Of a stretch of 64,000 bases of DNA, positions 1-9,367 are shown piece by piece. The notes below the pieces were generated by a model that was given only the letters and a program-made list of their open reading frames with translations, was not told where the DNA came from and ran no database searches. Position 1 is the first letter of the stretch. Each line of letters opens with the position of its first letter. The stretch lies in contig NZ_JAKFFS010000001.1 of NCBI RefSeq assembly GCF_021502725.1, positions 434,001 to 498,000 on the forward strand, given 5' to 3'. This DNA is from Dyadobacter sp. CY345. Lineage in GTDB: Bacteria; Bacteroidota; Bacteroidia; Cytophagales; Spirosomataceae. A program made the translations under genes and the position numbers.

Positions 1-2
1 CG

Positions 3-1061
3 GATCCAAAGCAAATTCATTTGGATCAGGGACGTGCGCAATGCCAGCATCGTGCGATTTGTGAAAGAGGATGTCCGTTTGGAGGATATTTCAGTAGCAA
101 TGCGTCAACAATTCCATGGGCGATGAAAACCGGAAATATGACGCTTCGTCCACATTCGGTAGTTCATTCGGTTATTTACGACGACAAAAAGCAAAAGGTA
201 ACGGGCGTTCGCGTGATTGACGCTAATACGAAAGAAATGATGGAGTTTTATGCCAACATTATTTTCGTAAATGCCGCGGCCTTAAACACTAATCTCATTC
301 TGATGAACTCGATTTCATCGCGTTTCCCTAATGGTTTGGGAAATGATAGCGGTGTGCTAGGTAAGTATGTTGCTTTCCATAATTATCGCGCCTCTGTTTC
401 TGGTGAATACGAAGGATTTTTAGATTCTACAACTGACGGAAAACGTCCGAATAGCGGATATATCCCTCGTTTTAGAAATGTATATAAGCAGGAAACGGAT
501 TTTCTTAGAGGTTACGCCGCAGGTTTTGGCGCAAACCGGATGACCTATTCTGATCGTGGTGATATCGGTGAATCTTTAAAGGCTAGTTTGCTTGATACGA
601 AATATGGCAACTGGAGTGTTGGTTCTCACATGATGGGAGAGACGATTCCGAAAGAAAGCAGTTATGTTGCTTTGGATAAAGAGTTGAAAGATGCGTATGG
701 AATGCCGCTGCTGAAAATCAATGTCGGTTATGATGACAATGATGAAAAGATGATCAAGGATTATATTGAGCAGGTAACAGAAATGTTCACCAATGCAGGT
801 TTCAAAAATATCCGCTCGCATGATGGACACCGTAATCCTGGAAACGATATTCACGAAATGGGCGGTGCTCGTATGGGCAAGGATCCAAAAACTTCTGTCC
901 TCAATAAGTGGAACCAAATGCATGCCGCTAAGAACGTGTTTGTAACGGACGGAGCTTCAATGACCTCAACATCGACACAAAACCCGTCATTGACATACAT
1001 GGCATTTTCTGCCCGCTCTGTTGACTATGCAGTGAAACAGATGAAAGCCAAGAATTTGTAA
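3..1061 (+). CDS. GMC-family FAD oxidoreductase, C-terminal part (5' truncated by window edge)
   Basis: The frame is open from base 3, so the gene begins upstream of the window; the TTG at 21 is not a credible start. About 352 residues remain. They contain a Cys-rich motif CxxGCPFGGYFSS near the start and the GMC C-terminal domain near the end (HEMGGARMG, then VTDGASMTSTSTQNPSLT), which carries the active-site His/Asn region of this superfamily. The family uses FAD to oxidise alcohols or sugars. In Bacteroidetes these proteins usually pair with a gluconate-2-dehydrogenase-subunit-3-like protein, which would lie outside the window. The substrate cannot be told. A terminator follows at 1085-1122. 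Confidence 0.9.
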   Translation, partial: DPKQIHLDQGRAQCQHRAICERGCPFGGYFSSNASTIPWAMKTGNMTLRPHSVVHSVIYDDKKQKVTGVRVIDANTKEMMEFYANIIFVNAAALNTNLILMNSISSRFPNGLGNDSGVLGKYVAFHNYRASVSGEYEGFLDSTTDGKRPNSGYIPRFRNVYKQETDFLRGYAAGFGANRMTYSDRGDIGESLKASLLDTKYGNWSVGSHMMGETIPKESSYVALDKELKDAYGMPLLKINVGYDDNDEKMIKDYIEQVTEMFTNAGFKNIRSHDGHRNPGNDIHEMGGARMGKDPKTSVLNKWNQMHAAKNVFVTDGASMTSTSTQNPSLTYMAFSARSVDYAVKQMKAKNL

Positions 1062-1084
1062 AAACTCACAATGGCGGAAATAGG

Positions 1085-1122
1085 AAGGAAGTCGGGTCTC
1101 AAAAACCTGGCTTCCTTTTTTT
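1085..1122 (+). terminator. Rho-independent terminator after GMC gene
   Basis: A 13-bp stem (1085-1097 with 1105-1117, two G-U pairs) is followed by a T-rich run, 24 bases after the stop codon of the GMC gene. Confidence 0.75.
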
Positions 1123-1158
1123 GTATATTTACAACTCAATCACACACACGAATTTGAT

Positions 1159-2100
1159 ATGAGTATTTTTCTAACCGGTCGATTTATCGACCCTTTTACA
1201 GACTTTGGCTTTAAGAGATTGTTTGGTTCAGAACCGAACAAGGATTTATTGATTCATTTTTTAAATCAATTGATAGGCGAGGAAAGGCAAATCGTTGATC
1301 TGACCTATAATAAAACAGAATATTCGGGGCATTTTCTGGATAGTAGAAAGTCCGTCTTTGATCTGTTATGTACAGGACAAAACGGCGAGCAATTCATTAT
1401 CGAAATGCAGCGGGTTAAGCAGGAATACTTTAAAGACCGATGTCTTTACTACACCTCAACATTAATCAACGAACAAGCGCCGAAGGGAGCTCCGAAATGG
1501 GATTATCAGTTAAAGCCCGTATACCTGATTGGCATTATGGACTTTGCTTTTGACGACTCCACTCCGGATATGTACGTCCATCGCGTTCAGCTCATGAATA
1601 CCGATTCAAAAGAAATATTCTATGATAAATTGACTTATGTCTATGCGGAAGTTCCCAAATTCTTAAAGCTGGAAGAAGAGCTTACTTCTGAATTAGAAAA
1701 CTGGTTGTTTCTATTAAAGAATATGAGCAAATTAGATAAAATTCCAGTAATTTTACGAAAACCGATATTTAGCAAATTGTTCGATATTGCAGAAATTAGC
1801 AATCTAACCGGAAAAGAAAAAATGGCTTACGATGCGAGTTTAAAGGAAAAATGGGATAATTACAGCACAATGACTTATGCCATCAGTGAGGGTAGGAAAG
1901 AAGGTTTGAAGGAAGGTTTGAAAGAGGGAATAAAAGAGGGAATAAAAGAAGGGATTAGGGAAGGTATGAAAGAGGGCGAGAAACATGGTAAACTAGCAGG
2001 TCAGAAAGAAATCGCAATGGCGATGAAAAAGAAAGGGATGGAAACGTCGCTTATTCAAGAATTAACCAGCTTGTCAGTAGAAGAAATTGAAAAATTATAA
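1159..2100 (+). CDS. Rpn-family PD-(D/E)XK nuclease / putative transposase
   Basis: 313 residues. The N-terminal part matches the Rpn (recombination-promoting nuclease, PDDEXK transposase, TIGR01784) family: an opening of the DPFTDFGFKRLFG type, then FDLLC followed by EQFIIEMQR, which supplies the D...ExQ catalytic core at about residues 67-85. Known Rpn proteins are DNA endonucleases that promote RecA-independent recombination or act in phage defence. The tail (about residues 245-275) is a run of 4-residue (K/R)EG(L/I/M) repeats encoded by a 12-bp tandem repeat. This is a common feature of the family. The gene stands alone between two terminators. No inverted repeats typical of an IS flank it, so movement of the locus itself is not supported. 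Confidence 0.88.
   Translation: MSIFLTGRFIDPFTDFGFKRLFGSEPNKDLLIHFLNQLIGEERQIVDLTYNKTEYSGHFLDSRKSVFDLLCTGQNGEQFIIEMQRVKQEYFKDRCLYYTSTLINEQAPKGAPKWDYQLKPVYLIGIMDFAFDDSTPDMYVHRVQLMNTDSKEIFYDKLTYVYAEVPKFLKLEEELTSELENWLFLLKNMSKLDKIPVILRKPIFSKLFDIAEISNLTGKEKMAYDASLKEKWDNYSTMTYAISEGRKEGLKEGLKEGIKEGIKEGIREGMKEGEKHGKLAGQKEIAMAMKKKGMETSLIQELTSLSVEEIEKL
1903..1980 (+). repeat. 12-bp in-frame tandem repeat encoding (K/R)EGx units
   Basis: About six degenerate copies of a 12-bp unit (gaagg-tttgaag type) lie near the 3' end of the Rpn gene. Each encodes Lys/Arg-Glu-Gly plus a hydrophobic residue. Gain or loss of units would keep the frame. Confidence 0.8.
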
Positions 2101-2116
2101 TTTGATTTGAAATCAT

Positions 2117-2154
2117 AAAAAAGGAGCTGAATTTTTAAACTCGGCTCCTTTTTT
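2117..2154. terminator. Bidirectional terminator between Rpn gene and small membrane gene
   Basis: A 14-bp stem (2117-2130 with 2141-2154, one wobble) has A-run and T-run ends on both strands. It lies between convergent genes. Confidence 0.8.
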
Positions 2155-2163
2155 ATGTTATTT

Positions 2164-2352
2164 CTAAATTTCAGAAAGCCATTTTTCCTGTTTTATAAAA
2201 AGAAGTAGTATAATAATATCAATAGAAACTCCGGTTAGAGCCAGAACGGCTCCCAGATTTTTGGTCGAAGCAGAATCAAGAATTAGATTCAATCCTGCCA
2301 AAATCAATAGTGCTCCCATTAGCAACACAACAATTTTATTTTTCAGTTTCAT
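2164..2352 (-). CDS. Small two-helix membrane protein, unknown
   Basis: 62 residues with a Lys-rich start and two predicted membrane helices (about residues 7-26 and 33-53) separated by a short polar loop. No family is recognised. It is convergent with the Rpn gene and has its own side of the shared terminator, which supports expression. The start is an ATG at 2352. It could be a spurious frame, but the hydrophobic pattern is clean. Confidence 0.5.
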   Translation of the reverse strand: MKLKNKIVVLLMGALLILAGLNLILDSASTKNLGAVLALTGVSIDIIILLLFIKQEKWLSEI

Positions 2353-2545
2353 ATCATATTCTGGTTAGATATTTTTTTTGAATTAGACTTTTTGAAAGTG
2401 AAAAGTCACTGCGAACTGAATATATTTTTTAACTGTAAACGAATCAATACTCAATTAATATAAATTTTTCCAATTATTTTTCAATTTGACTAAGGGAATA
2501 AGAGTGCAATAAAGTCTTTTAATTATTATATAAAGAAAAGACTCA

Positions 2546-3217
2546 ATGCGCGATCCTTTGCTACATGAAGAACCCAAGGCAGGAATCCCTTTTCTGTCAC
2601 CTTCGATGGACGAAAAACCTCGCTCTCAGGAGGTTGATTCTGCACTATTTTTGAAAGCTACCTTCGAAGAAAATCCGTCAAAAGGGCTGGAACTTCTTTT
2701 TCGTAGGTTCTACAAACCTTTATGCAGCCATGCGGTTCGTTTTGTATATTCAAAACAAATTGCAGAAGACCTTGTAAGCGAAGTTTTCTTTCAGTTTTAT
2801 AGGACAAAGTCTTATCAGAATATTAACTCGTCCTACACCAGTTATCTTTTCCGGGCGGTGCGTAATGAATGTTTTACCTATCTGCGCAGAGAATTTGGCA
2901 AAACCGATACGATAGAACTTACCACAGAAAATACTATTTCCGTCTATCAGCAGCAACCTGACGCAGAAATTCATTATAACCATCTTTTTTTGAAAGTTAA
3001 TGAGGCAATTGGAGAGCTCCCAATGCAATGTCGCCGTGTATTTCTGATGAGTCGTTTTGAGAGCAAGAAGTATCATGAAATTGCCGACGAGCTAAATATT
3101 TCGCCTAAAACGGTAGAGGTTCATATCTCAAAAGCATTAAAACACCTTCGGATCGCACTCAACGGGGAATGGATGATGCCTTGCCTTATTTTAGTTCTTA
3201 ACACCTTCGATTTATAG
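2546..3217 (+). CDS. ECF (sigma-70 family) RNA polymerase sigma factor
   Basis: 223 residues. Sigma region 2 spans about residues 45-115 (FRRFYKPL, QIAEDLVSEVFFQFY, FRAVRNECFTYLRR). Region 4 spans about 150-210 (LPMQCRRVFLMSR, YHEIADELNISPKTVEVHISKAL). A polar N-terminal extension of about 35 residues precedes region 2. It is followed by FecR, an STN-domain SusC and SusD, the usual Bacteroidetes cell-surface-signalling order. The inferred role is to transcribe the downstream SusCD genes when the receptor signals through FecR. Confidence 0.93.
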   Translation: MRDPLLHEEPKAGIPFLSPSMDEKPRSQEVDSALFLKATFEENPSKGLELLFRRFYKPLCSHAVRFVYSKQIAEDLVSEVFFQFYRTKSYQNINSSYTSYLFRAVRNECFTYLRREFGKTDTIELTTENTISVYQQQPDAEIHYNHLFLKVNEAIGELPMQCRRVFLMSRFESKKYHEIADELNISPKTVEVHISKALKHLRIALNGEWMMPCLILVLNTFDL

Positions 3218-3258
3218 GGAGATTTTAAACCCGTCTCCTGACTAAAAATTACAACAAC

Positions 3259-4266
3259 ATGGATGCACGTATATTGAAAAGTATACTTTTTGAGTATTTG
3301 TCGGGAAGGGCAAATCCACTTGAACGGAAGCTTGCAGAAGATTGGATAAAAGATCCTGAAAATTCAGAGACTTTTAATCACTGGCTTTATGAATGGGAGA
3401 TCCGGTCTCCTCAATTTAATCCGGATCAGGAGCAGGCAATTGCCCGGCTTATGGAAAGAATTCATAATGAAGGTGAACCAGACACAGAGGAATCAGAGCA
3501 GAAATCTTTTTCTGAAAATGCGTGGAACCTATTACAAATTAAGCGTTTTGGACTCATAGCCGCTTCAGTTATATTATTGGTTTGCTTTGGCTGGTTTTCG
3601 AGAGATACCATTCAATACAAAACTTACGAAACCGGCTATGGCCAAACAACCAGACTTTATTTGGAAGATGGGAGCAGAGTTGCACTAAATGCAAATTCCA
3701 GATTGAAGATTCCAAGATTTGGTTTTTATGGGGATGTCAGAACAGTGTCTCTGGATGGAGAAGCAGAATTTTCAATCAGTCATACAATAGATCATAAACG
3801 ATTTGTCGTAAAAACTTCTGACACTTTTCAAGTCGAAGTGCTTGGTACTCAATTTTCAGTATTTGCCCGGCCAAGGGGAACTAAAGTAGCGCTGAACCAT
3901 GGAAAAATACGTATCGATTATTCGCAGGGAGAAAATCAGCAACACTTGTTAATGAAGCCAGGCGATTTGGCGACACTTCAAGAAACAGGTGCTGTGCAGC
4001 TCATTAGCAATGTTGATACGAAAAGTCTGAGTGCATGGAAAGAACAGCGTTTTGTATTCAATGCTACCTCACTATTAGAAATCCGCAGTTTGATAGAAGA
4101 AAACTTTGGAAAAAAAATCAGGATAGCTAATGATCATATTGCCCGTCGGACAATTACCGGAAATTTTAAAACGGAAAATGCAGAAGATCTCCTTAAAACG
4201 ATTTCCGAGGTTTTGGACCTTGATATCGAGAAACAAGGTGATTCCATTTTGATTACAGATAACTAA
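3259..4266 (+). CDS. FecR-family anti-sigma factor
   Basis: 335 residues. The cytoplasmic N-terminal part (about 1-92) would bind the sigma factor. One membrane helix follows at about 95-112 (FGLIAASVILLVCFGW). The periplasmic FecR domain is at about 120-225 (TTRLYLEDGSRVALNANS, then VLGTQFSVFA), and a C-terminal DUF4974 domain is at about 260-332 (FNATSLLEIRSLIEENF). It holds the upstream ECF sigma factor until the STN domain of the SusC receptor signals. It lies 41 bases after the sigma gene and 24 before susC, so co-transcription is likely. Confidence 0.93.
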   Translation: MDARILKSILFEYLSGRANPLERKLAEDWIKDPENSETFNHWLYEWEIRSPQFNPDQEQAIARLMERIHNEGEPDTEESEQKSFSENAWNLLQIKRFGLIAASVILLVCFGWFSRDTIQYKTYETGYGQTTRLYLEDGSRVALNANSRLKIPRFGFYGDVRTVSLDGEAEFSISHTIDHKRFVVKTSDTFQVEVLGTQFSVFARPRGTKVALNHGKIRIDYSQGENQQHLLMKPGDLATLQETGAVQLISNVDTKSLSAWKEQRFVFNATSLLEIRSLIEENFGKKIRIANDHIARRTITGNFKTENAEDLLKTISEVLDLDIEKQGDSILITDN

Positions 4267-4290
4267 CTATTTCTAAACTCCCTTTCATTT

Positions 4291-7200
4291 ATGCAATTAA
4301 CACTATCACGTAAGCACTGGGTGGGAATTGGACTTGCCTTTGCGACACAATTTTCGCAGGCAGCCCAATCTCAGACCATCGCGTTTGTCTCCAAGCTTGA
4401 ACGTCAGCCGCATGCGGTCAGGCAGGAAATGAAGCTAAAAAATGCGCTGCTGGACCTTCAACGCCATTATGGTGTGGAGATTGTTTTTGAAGATCGGGTT
4501 GTGGGGGCGTTGAATATAATTTCTGGCTCGATCGATTTTAACAAAACGTTGGAAAAAAACCTGGAAGTGATTCTTGGTCAGAAAGGATTAAAATACAAAA
4601 AAACGCGCAAAAATACTTATGTCATTCTTGAAGAAAAGGAAGCCGTAAAGACCAGCGTGGTAGTGCCTGACGCTAAGTTAGAATCAAGCGCAATCGCCGA
4701 AAACACCATCGTCGCATCTAATAATGTGTCAACGAAACACATGGTTACTATTGATAAAGCAATCACCGGTAAAGTTACCGATGAGGGTGGGAGTGGTCTG
4801 CCTGGTGTCAGTGTTGTGGTAAAAGGAACGCAGCGTGGAACATCTACAAATGGGGAGGGGGATTTTCAAATTGAAGTTCCTGATGATAATGCAGTTTTGG
4901 TATTTAGTTTTGTAGGATACAAAACACAGGAACTGACCGCGGGAGGGCAGTCAAAACTGGCAATTAAACTTTTACCAGACGAAAATGCGCTGGAAGAAGT
5001 AGTCGTTGTGGGTTATGGTTCTGTTAGAAAATCAGATTTAACAGGCGCCGTCGGTACCGTTAAAGCAGATGTTTTACAGGAACGCCCGGCTGCGTCACTT
5101 AATCAGGGATTGTCCGGAAGAATAACCGGTGTAAATGTTTCGTCAAACTCTGGAAGGCCGGGAGGTAGGGCGAATATCAGGATCAGGGGAGCCAGCTCCA
5201 TCAGTGTTTCAAATAATCCTCTTTACGTTATTGACGGTGTTATTTTAAATTCTGTTGATCTCCAAAACGGAAGTACACCAATTGATTACATCAACCCAAA
5301 TGATATCGCTTCCATTGAAGTGCTGAAAGACGCTTCTTCAACAGCGATCTATGGTGCTCGTGGGGCTAATGGCGTTATTTTGGTTACAACAAAACGTGGA
5401 ACTGCGGATGGTGGCAGAGTAACTTACGATACTGATTTTAGTATCGGTATTGCACCTAAAAAACTGGCAGTGCTTAATTCAAGAGAATTTCTTGCCGTTG
5501 AAGATCTTGCCTATGCCAATGCTGCAAAATATGATCCTGTTGGCTGGGCTACTGGTACCAAGTACGTTGACCCGAAAACAAAGCGTACAAACCCTAATTT
5601 ATTTGATGCGCAAGGAAACCCTCTGTATGACACGGACTGGCAGGATGAGACATTTCAGAAAGCCTTTACCCAAAATCATCAGCTGGGATTTACAGGTGGT
5701 AACGAAAAAGGAACTTACGGTGCTTTTGTAAATTATCGTAATGAAAATGGAGTTGTTCGGGATTCATGGCAAAAACGATACTCAGGTCGTTTTGTGTTTG
5801 ATACGCAGATTAAAAGCTGGCTGAAAGTCGGAGGATCGCTTGGATATACGGATCAGAATGAAAAACAGGTTGATCAGCTTGACGGTGGTGGTATTACTGT
5901 TATGCGTCAGGTTCTGGAAGCTTTGCCAATTATTCCTGTCAGATATGCCAATGGAAACTGGGCGAGTAACCGCGATTATCCTGGTATGGAAGGGGGAGAC
6001 AGTCCTTTAAGAGTTGCGGCGGAAAGGTTGTTCTATTTGAGAACACAGACAATGCTTGGCAACATGTATGCAACAATTCGTCTGGCGGAAGGTCTGGAAT
6101 TGAAGTCAACAATTGGGACCAATGTGATCAATCAGAGAAGGGATTATTTCGCAGCAAAAGGCTTGCAGTATATTTCGAACAATGGTGACGCATCGGTTAT
6201 TAACAACAGATACAATTCCTGGCAGTTTGAAAATTACCTGACTTATCACAAAGAATTCAAGACGATACATTCCCTGAACGCAATGGCTGGTTTGTCATGG
6301 CAGCACGTTGATCGCTTTGAAAACCAGGCTACGACACAGGGGTTTGATGACACTTATTTTGAGTTTAATAATCTTGGAGCAGGTGCAAGTCCACAGGCAC
6401 CTTCATCGTTTGGTTCCGCATACGGGTTAAACTCATACTTTGCCCGTTTGAATTATGGCTTAATGAATAAATATCTGGTAACCTTCACCGGACGTCTGGA
6501 TGGTTCTTCAAAATTTGGTGAGGCCAATCGTTTTGCATTCTTCCCATCGGCAGCTGTGGCATGGCGGGTGACGGAAGAGCAGTTTATGCAGAACATTCCT
6601 GCTGTATCAAATCTAAAAATCCGGGCGAGTTATGGTGCAACAGGTAACTCTGAGATTCCTGCATACCGCGCGCTCGCAGGTATGACAAACTACAATGTTA
6701 TTTTTAACGGAATTCGTAACATTGGAACCGGTATAAGCCGAATGGCCAATCCTAACCTTCAATGGGAAAAAACGCAGCAGGTCGATTTTGGTATTGAGTT
6801 AGGATTATTCTCAAACAGAATAAATTTTGAACTTGATCTGTATCGTAGAAAAGTTAACGACATGTTATTGGACGCTCCTCTTCCGCTCAGCAGCGGATAT
6901 GGCAGTATTTATTCCAATGTTGGAAGTATGCAAAACAAGGGGATAGAATTTGCAATTAATTCTACTAATCTTAAAATTGGAGATTTTGCATGGAATACTA
7001 CATTCAACATTTCTATAAATAAAAATGAAGTGTTGGCGCTTTCAGGAGGCAGTGATATTTTCTCCGGAAATGGTGTCATTCGCGTTGGAGAACCTGTGGG
7101 CTCTTTCTTTGGAAGAAAACATTTAGGAACCTGGAGTACTAACGAAGCTGAGCAGGCAAAAAAATATAATATGCTTCCAGGCGATGTTAAATATCTTGAT

Positions 7201-7755
7201 TTAAATAATGATGGTACGATCAACGATAACGACAGAACGATTATTGGGCAGGGAATTGCTGATGGATTTGGTACTTTCCTGAACACGTTCCAGTTTAAAG
7301 GCTGGTCATTAACTGTTGATCTTCAGTACATGTATGGAAATGATGTGCTTGACAGAAGTATCCACTCTGCCGAGGACAGACAGGGTATAGCGAATAGTTA
7401 TAAAACTGTTATAAATGCCTGGACGGAAACCAATCAAAATACGCCAATTGCGCAGATTCGTCCAATCAACGCCTATTACACGACTAACAATGACAGCCAT
7501 AAGGTTACGGATGCATCTTTTATAAGAGGACGTAATTTGTTGCTTGCTTACACATTTCCATCGGCGGTTACATCGAAGCTTAAACTCGACCGCCTTAGGG
7601 TCTACGGATCGGTTCAGAATTTTTTTGTAGCTACAAAATATTATGGATTTGATCCTGAGGTATCCAATTCGTCATCACCTTTCGATCAGGGGTTAGCGCT
7701 TTATGATTATCCAAAACCAAGGATATTTATGCTGGGTCTCAATATTGGTCTGTAA
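4291..7755 (+). CDS. SusC-like TonB-dependent outer-membrane receptor with STN signalling domain
   Basis: 1154 residues. Order: signal peptide (about 1-28), STN/secretin-TonB domain (about 45-115), CarboxypepD_reg-like beta domain (about 157-230), the SusC motif EEVVVVGYG at about 234, plug (IRIRGASSIS, YVIDGVIL), then a 22-strand-type barrel ending in an aromatic/Leu C terminus. The STN domain contacts FecR in the periplasm, so this receptor probably both imports its ligand with the SusD lipoprotein and reports its presence. The ligand is unknown. The neighbouring convergent xylA hints at a xylose-containing glycan, but this is only context. Confidence 0.95.
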   Translation: MQLTLSRKHWVGIGLAFATQFSQAAQSQTIAFVSKLERQPHAVRQEMKLKNALLDLQRHYGVEIVFEDRVVGALNIISGSIDFNKTLEKNLEVILGQKGLKYKKTRKNTYVILEEKEAVKTSVVVPDAKLESSAIAENTIVASNNVSTKHMVTIDKAITGKVTDEGGSGLPGVSVVVKGTQRGTSTNGEGDFQIEVPDDNAVLVFSFVGYKTQELTAGGQSKLAIKLLPDENALEEVVVVGYGSVRKSDLTGAVGTVKADVLQERPAASLNQGLSGRITGVNVSSNSGRPGGRANIRIRGASSISVSNNPLYVIDGVILNSVDLQNGSTPIDYINPNDIASIEVLKDASSTAIYGARGANGVILVTTKRGTADGGRVTYDTDFSIGIAPKKLAVLNSREFLAVEDLAYANAAKYDPVGWATGTKYVDPKTKRTNPNLFDAQGNPLYDTDWQDETFQKAFTQNHQLGFTGGNEKGTYGAFVNYRNENGVVRDSWQKRYSGRFVFDTQIKSWLKVGGSLGYTDQNEKQVDQLDGGGITVMRQVLEALPIIPVRYANGNWASNRDYPGMEGGDSPLRVAAERLFYLRTQTMLGNMYATIRLAEGLELKSTIGTNVINQRRDYFAAKGLQYISNNGDASVINNRYNSWQFENYLTYHKEFKTIHSLNAMAGLSWQHVDRFENQATTQGFDDTYFEFNNLGAGASPQAPSSFGSAYGLNSYFARLNYGLMNKYLVTFTGRLDGSSKFGEANRFAFFPSAAVAWRVTEEQFMQNIPAVSNLKIRASYGATGNSEIPAYRALAGMTNYNVIFNGIRNIGTGISRMANPNLQWEKTQQVDFGIELGLFSNRINFELDLYRRKVNDMLLDAPLPLSSGYGSIYSNVGSMQNKGIEFAINSTNLKIGDFAWNTTFNISINKNEVLALSGGSDIFSGNGVIRVGEPVGSFFGRKHLGTWSTNEAEQAKKYNMLPGDVKYLDLNNDGTINDNDRTIIGQGIADGFGTFLNTFQFKGWSLTVDLQYMYGNDVLDRSIHSAEDRQGIANSYKTVINAWTETNQNTPIAQIRPINAYYTTNNDSHKVTDASFIRGRNLLLAYTFPSAVTSKLKLDRLRVYGSVQNFFVATKYYGFDPEVSNSSSPFDQGLALYDYPKPRIFMLGLNIGL

Positions 7756-7782
7756 TCAACTGTTGACATTTTAACTTAAAAA

Positions 7783-9288
7783 GTGATGAACCGAATTTCC
7801 AAAAAATATAAACTTCTGCTATTGTTAGCAGGTACCATGTACTTCACCAGTTGCTCGGATTTTTTGAATGAATCGGATCCCAGCAGTTTTACGGTAGAGA
7901 ATTATTTTACTAAGCCGGAGCATGCCCGGAGTTCTGTTAATGCAATTTACGCAAGTATGCGTGACCCCCTTGGCAGCGGTTTTGGCGGCGGGCCATGGAT
8001 GATGACTGAGTTTGCGACAGGGTTAGCTGCTACGGATTTAGGACAGGCTGTTAATAGTTACTTTATTAAAGATTTAAGAAATACTTCTGATAATAGCTAT
8101 GGTCAAAACTATTGGGCTTCATACTACCGGGGAATTGGTAACGCTAATCTTTCCATTTCCAAAGTTCCGACCATTTCCATGGACGCTGTGGAATCTAAGA
8201 AGCTGATGGGTGAGGCCTATTTCCTGAGAGCTTTTTACTATTTTAACCTGGTTCAGATGTTTGGTAACATACCTTTGATTACTGAACCAACTTCGCTTCA
8301 ATCGGAGCAATTAAGACCGGCCGCGGCGCCCGTGGAAGATGTTTATAACTTTATTGTGGAAGATCTTAAATTGGCAGAAGCCGCCGGATTGCCATGGACG
8401 GACGCAACTGGAAAAGTTAGTACCGGTGCTGTCAAGTCTTTACTTGCAAAGGTTTATCTTACTATGGCAGGTTATCCCTTACAGAAAGGTGCTGAATATT
8501 ACACTTTGGCAGCTCAGAAAGCGGGAGAGGTGATTGATTCTAAACAATTCCGGTTGTTCACAACATACGACGATCTGCATAACCCTGCCAAGAAAAATGT
8601 TGATGAGAATATTTTTATGATCCAATTCCGGACACAAATTCTTCCATCTAACTGGCAGGTGTCCATTATTCCCTACAACAAAAATATCTCCCAGTATTCA
8701 GATGAAACGGGAGGGATTTATGCAACAGCAGATTTTGTGAAATCATACGATCCCGCTGACCTTCGTGTAAAAGAAAAACAATTCTTTTTTACAAAATTCA
8801 CCAACGAAACCAATCGGAATCAGGAAGTGGATTTAGGCGGCTACTTTATCTACAAGCATTTTGACAACGTAGCGCAGACAAGTACTGCAAACAGTGATTT
8901 GAACTGGCCAGTGATCCGTTATGCTGATGTTTTGCTGATGTATGCAGAGGCGTCCAATGAGGTAAGCGGACCAACTGCAAAAGCTTATGAGGCAGTGAAT
9001 GCAACCAGGACGAGAGCACAATTGCCCAACCTTGCCGGCTTGTCAAAAGATCAGTTGCGTGAGGCTGTCTGGAAAGAAAGATGGTATGAACTGTGTTTTG
9101 AAAATATCACCTGGTTTGACATGGTTCGGCTTCGCAAAGCTTTTAATGTAACCACAAAACAATTTGATGATTACGTGGGACACAAATTCACCTACGGTCC
9201 GGTCGTTACAGCAAGAGAACTTTTGTTTCCCTTACCAACAAGTGAGGTCAGAAATAATACAAATCTGAAACAGAATACAGGATACTAA
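7783..9288 (+). CDS. SusD/RagB-family surface lipoprotein
   Basis: 501 residues. Signal peptide with lipobox ending at Cys24 (YFTSC). SusD-like N-terminal TPR region (SVNAIYASMR, EAYFLRAFYYFNLVQMFGNIPL at about 145-165). The C-terminal RagB/SusD domain includes WPVIRYADVLLMYAEASNE and WKERWYELCFEN. It begins 27 bases after the SusC stop and forms the lid of the SusCD importer. The transcript ends at the strong hairpin 9301-9342. Confidence 0.95.
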   Translation: MMNRISKKYKLLLLLAGTMYFTSCSDFLNESDPSSFTVENYFTKPEHARSSVNAIYASMRDPLGSGFGGGPWMMTEFATGLAATDLGQAVNSYFIKDLRNTSDNSYGQNYWASYYRGIGNANLSISKVPTISMDAVESKKLMGEAYFLRAFYYFNLVQMFGNIPLITEPTSLQSEQLRPAAAPVEDVYNFIVEDLKLAEAAGLPWTDATGKVSTGAVKSLLAKVYLTMAGYPLQKGAEYYTLAAQKAGEVIDSKQFRLFTTYDDLHNPAKKNVDENIFMIQFRTQILPSNWQVSIIPYNKNISQYSDETGGIYATADFVKSYDPADLRVKEKQFFFTKFTNETNRNQEVDLGGYFIYKHFDNVAQTSTANSDLNWPVIRYADVLLMYAEASNEVSGPTAKAYEAVNATRTRAQLPNLAGLSKDQLREAVWKERWYELCFENITWFDMVRLRKAFNVTTKQFDDYVGHKFTYGPVVTARELLFPLPTSEVRNNTNLKQNTGY

Positions 9289-9300
9289 AAATACTTTTAT

Positions 9301-9342
9301 AACCAAAAAAGCCATTGATTTCGGTCAATGGCTTTTTTGGTT
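9301..9342. terminator. Perfect 18-bp bidirectional terminator (susD / xylA)
   Basis: Arms 9301-9318 and 9325-9342 are exact inverted repeats with a 6-base loop and A/T-rich ends. It serves convergent susD and xylA. Confidence 0.92.
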
Positions 9343-9367
9343 ATTTACCTTATTGAGATAACAAGTT

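Noticed and set aside
1159..2100. Insertion sequence around the Rpn gene
   Set aside because: Although the family is often labelled transposase, no terminal inverted repeats or target-site duplication are visible; terminators flank it on both sides.
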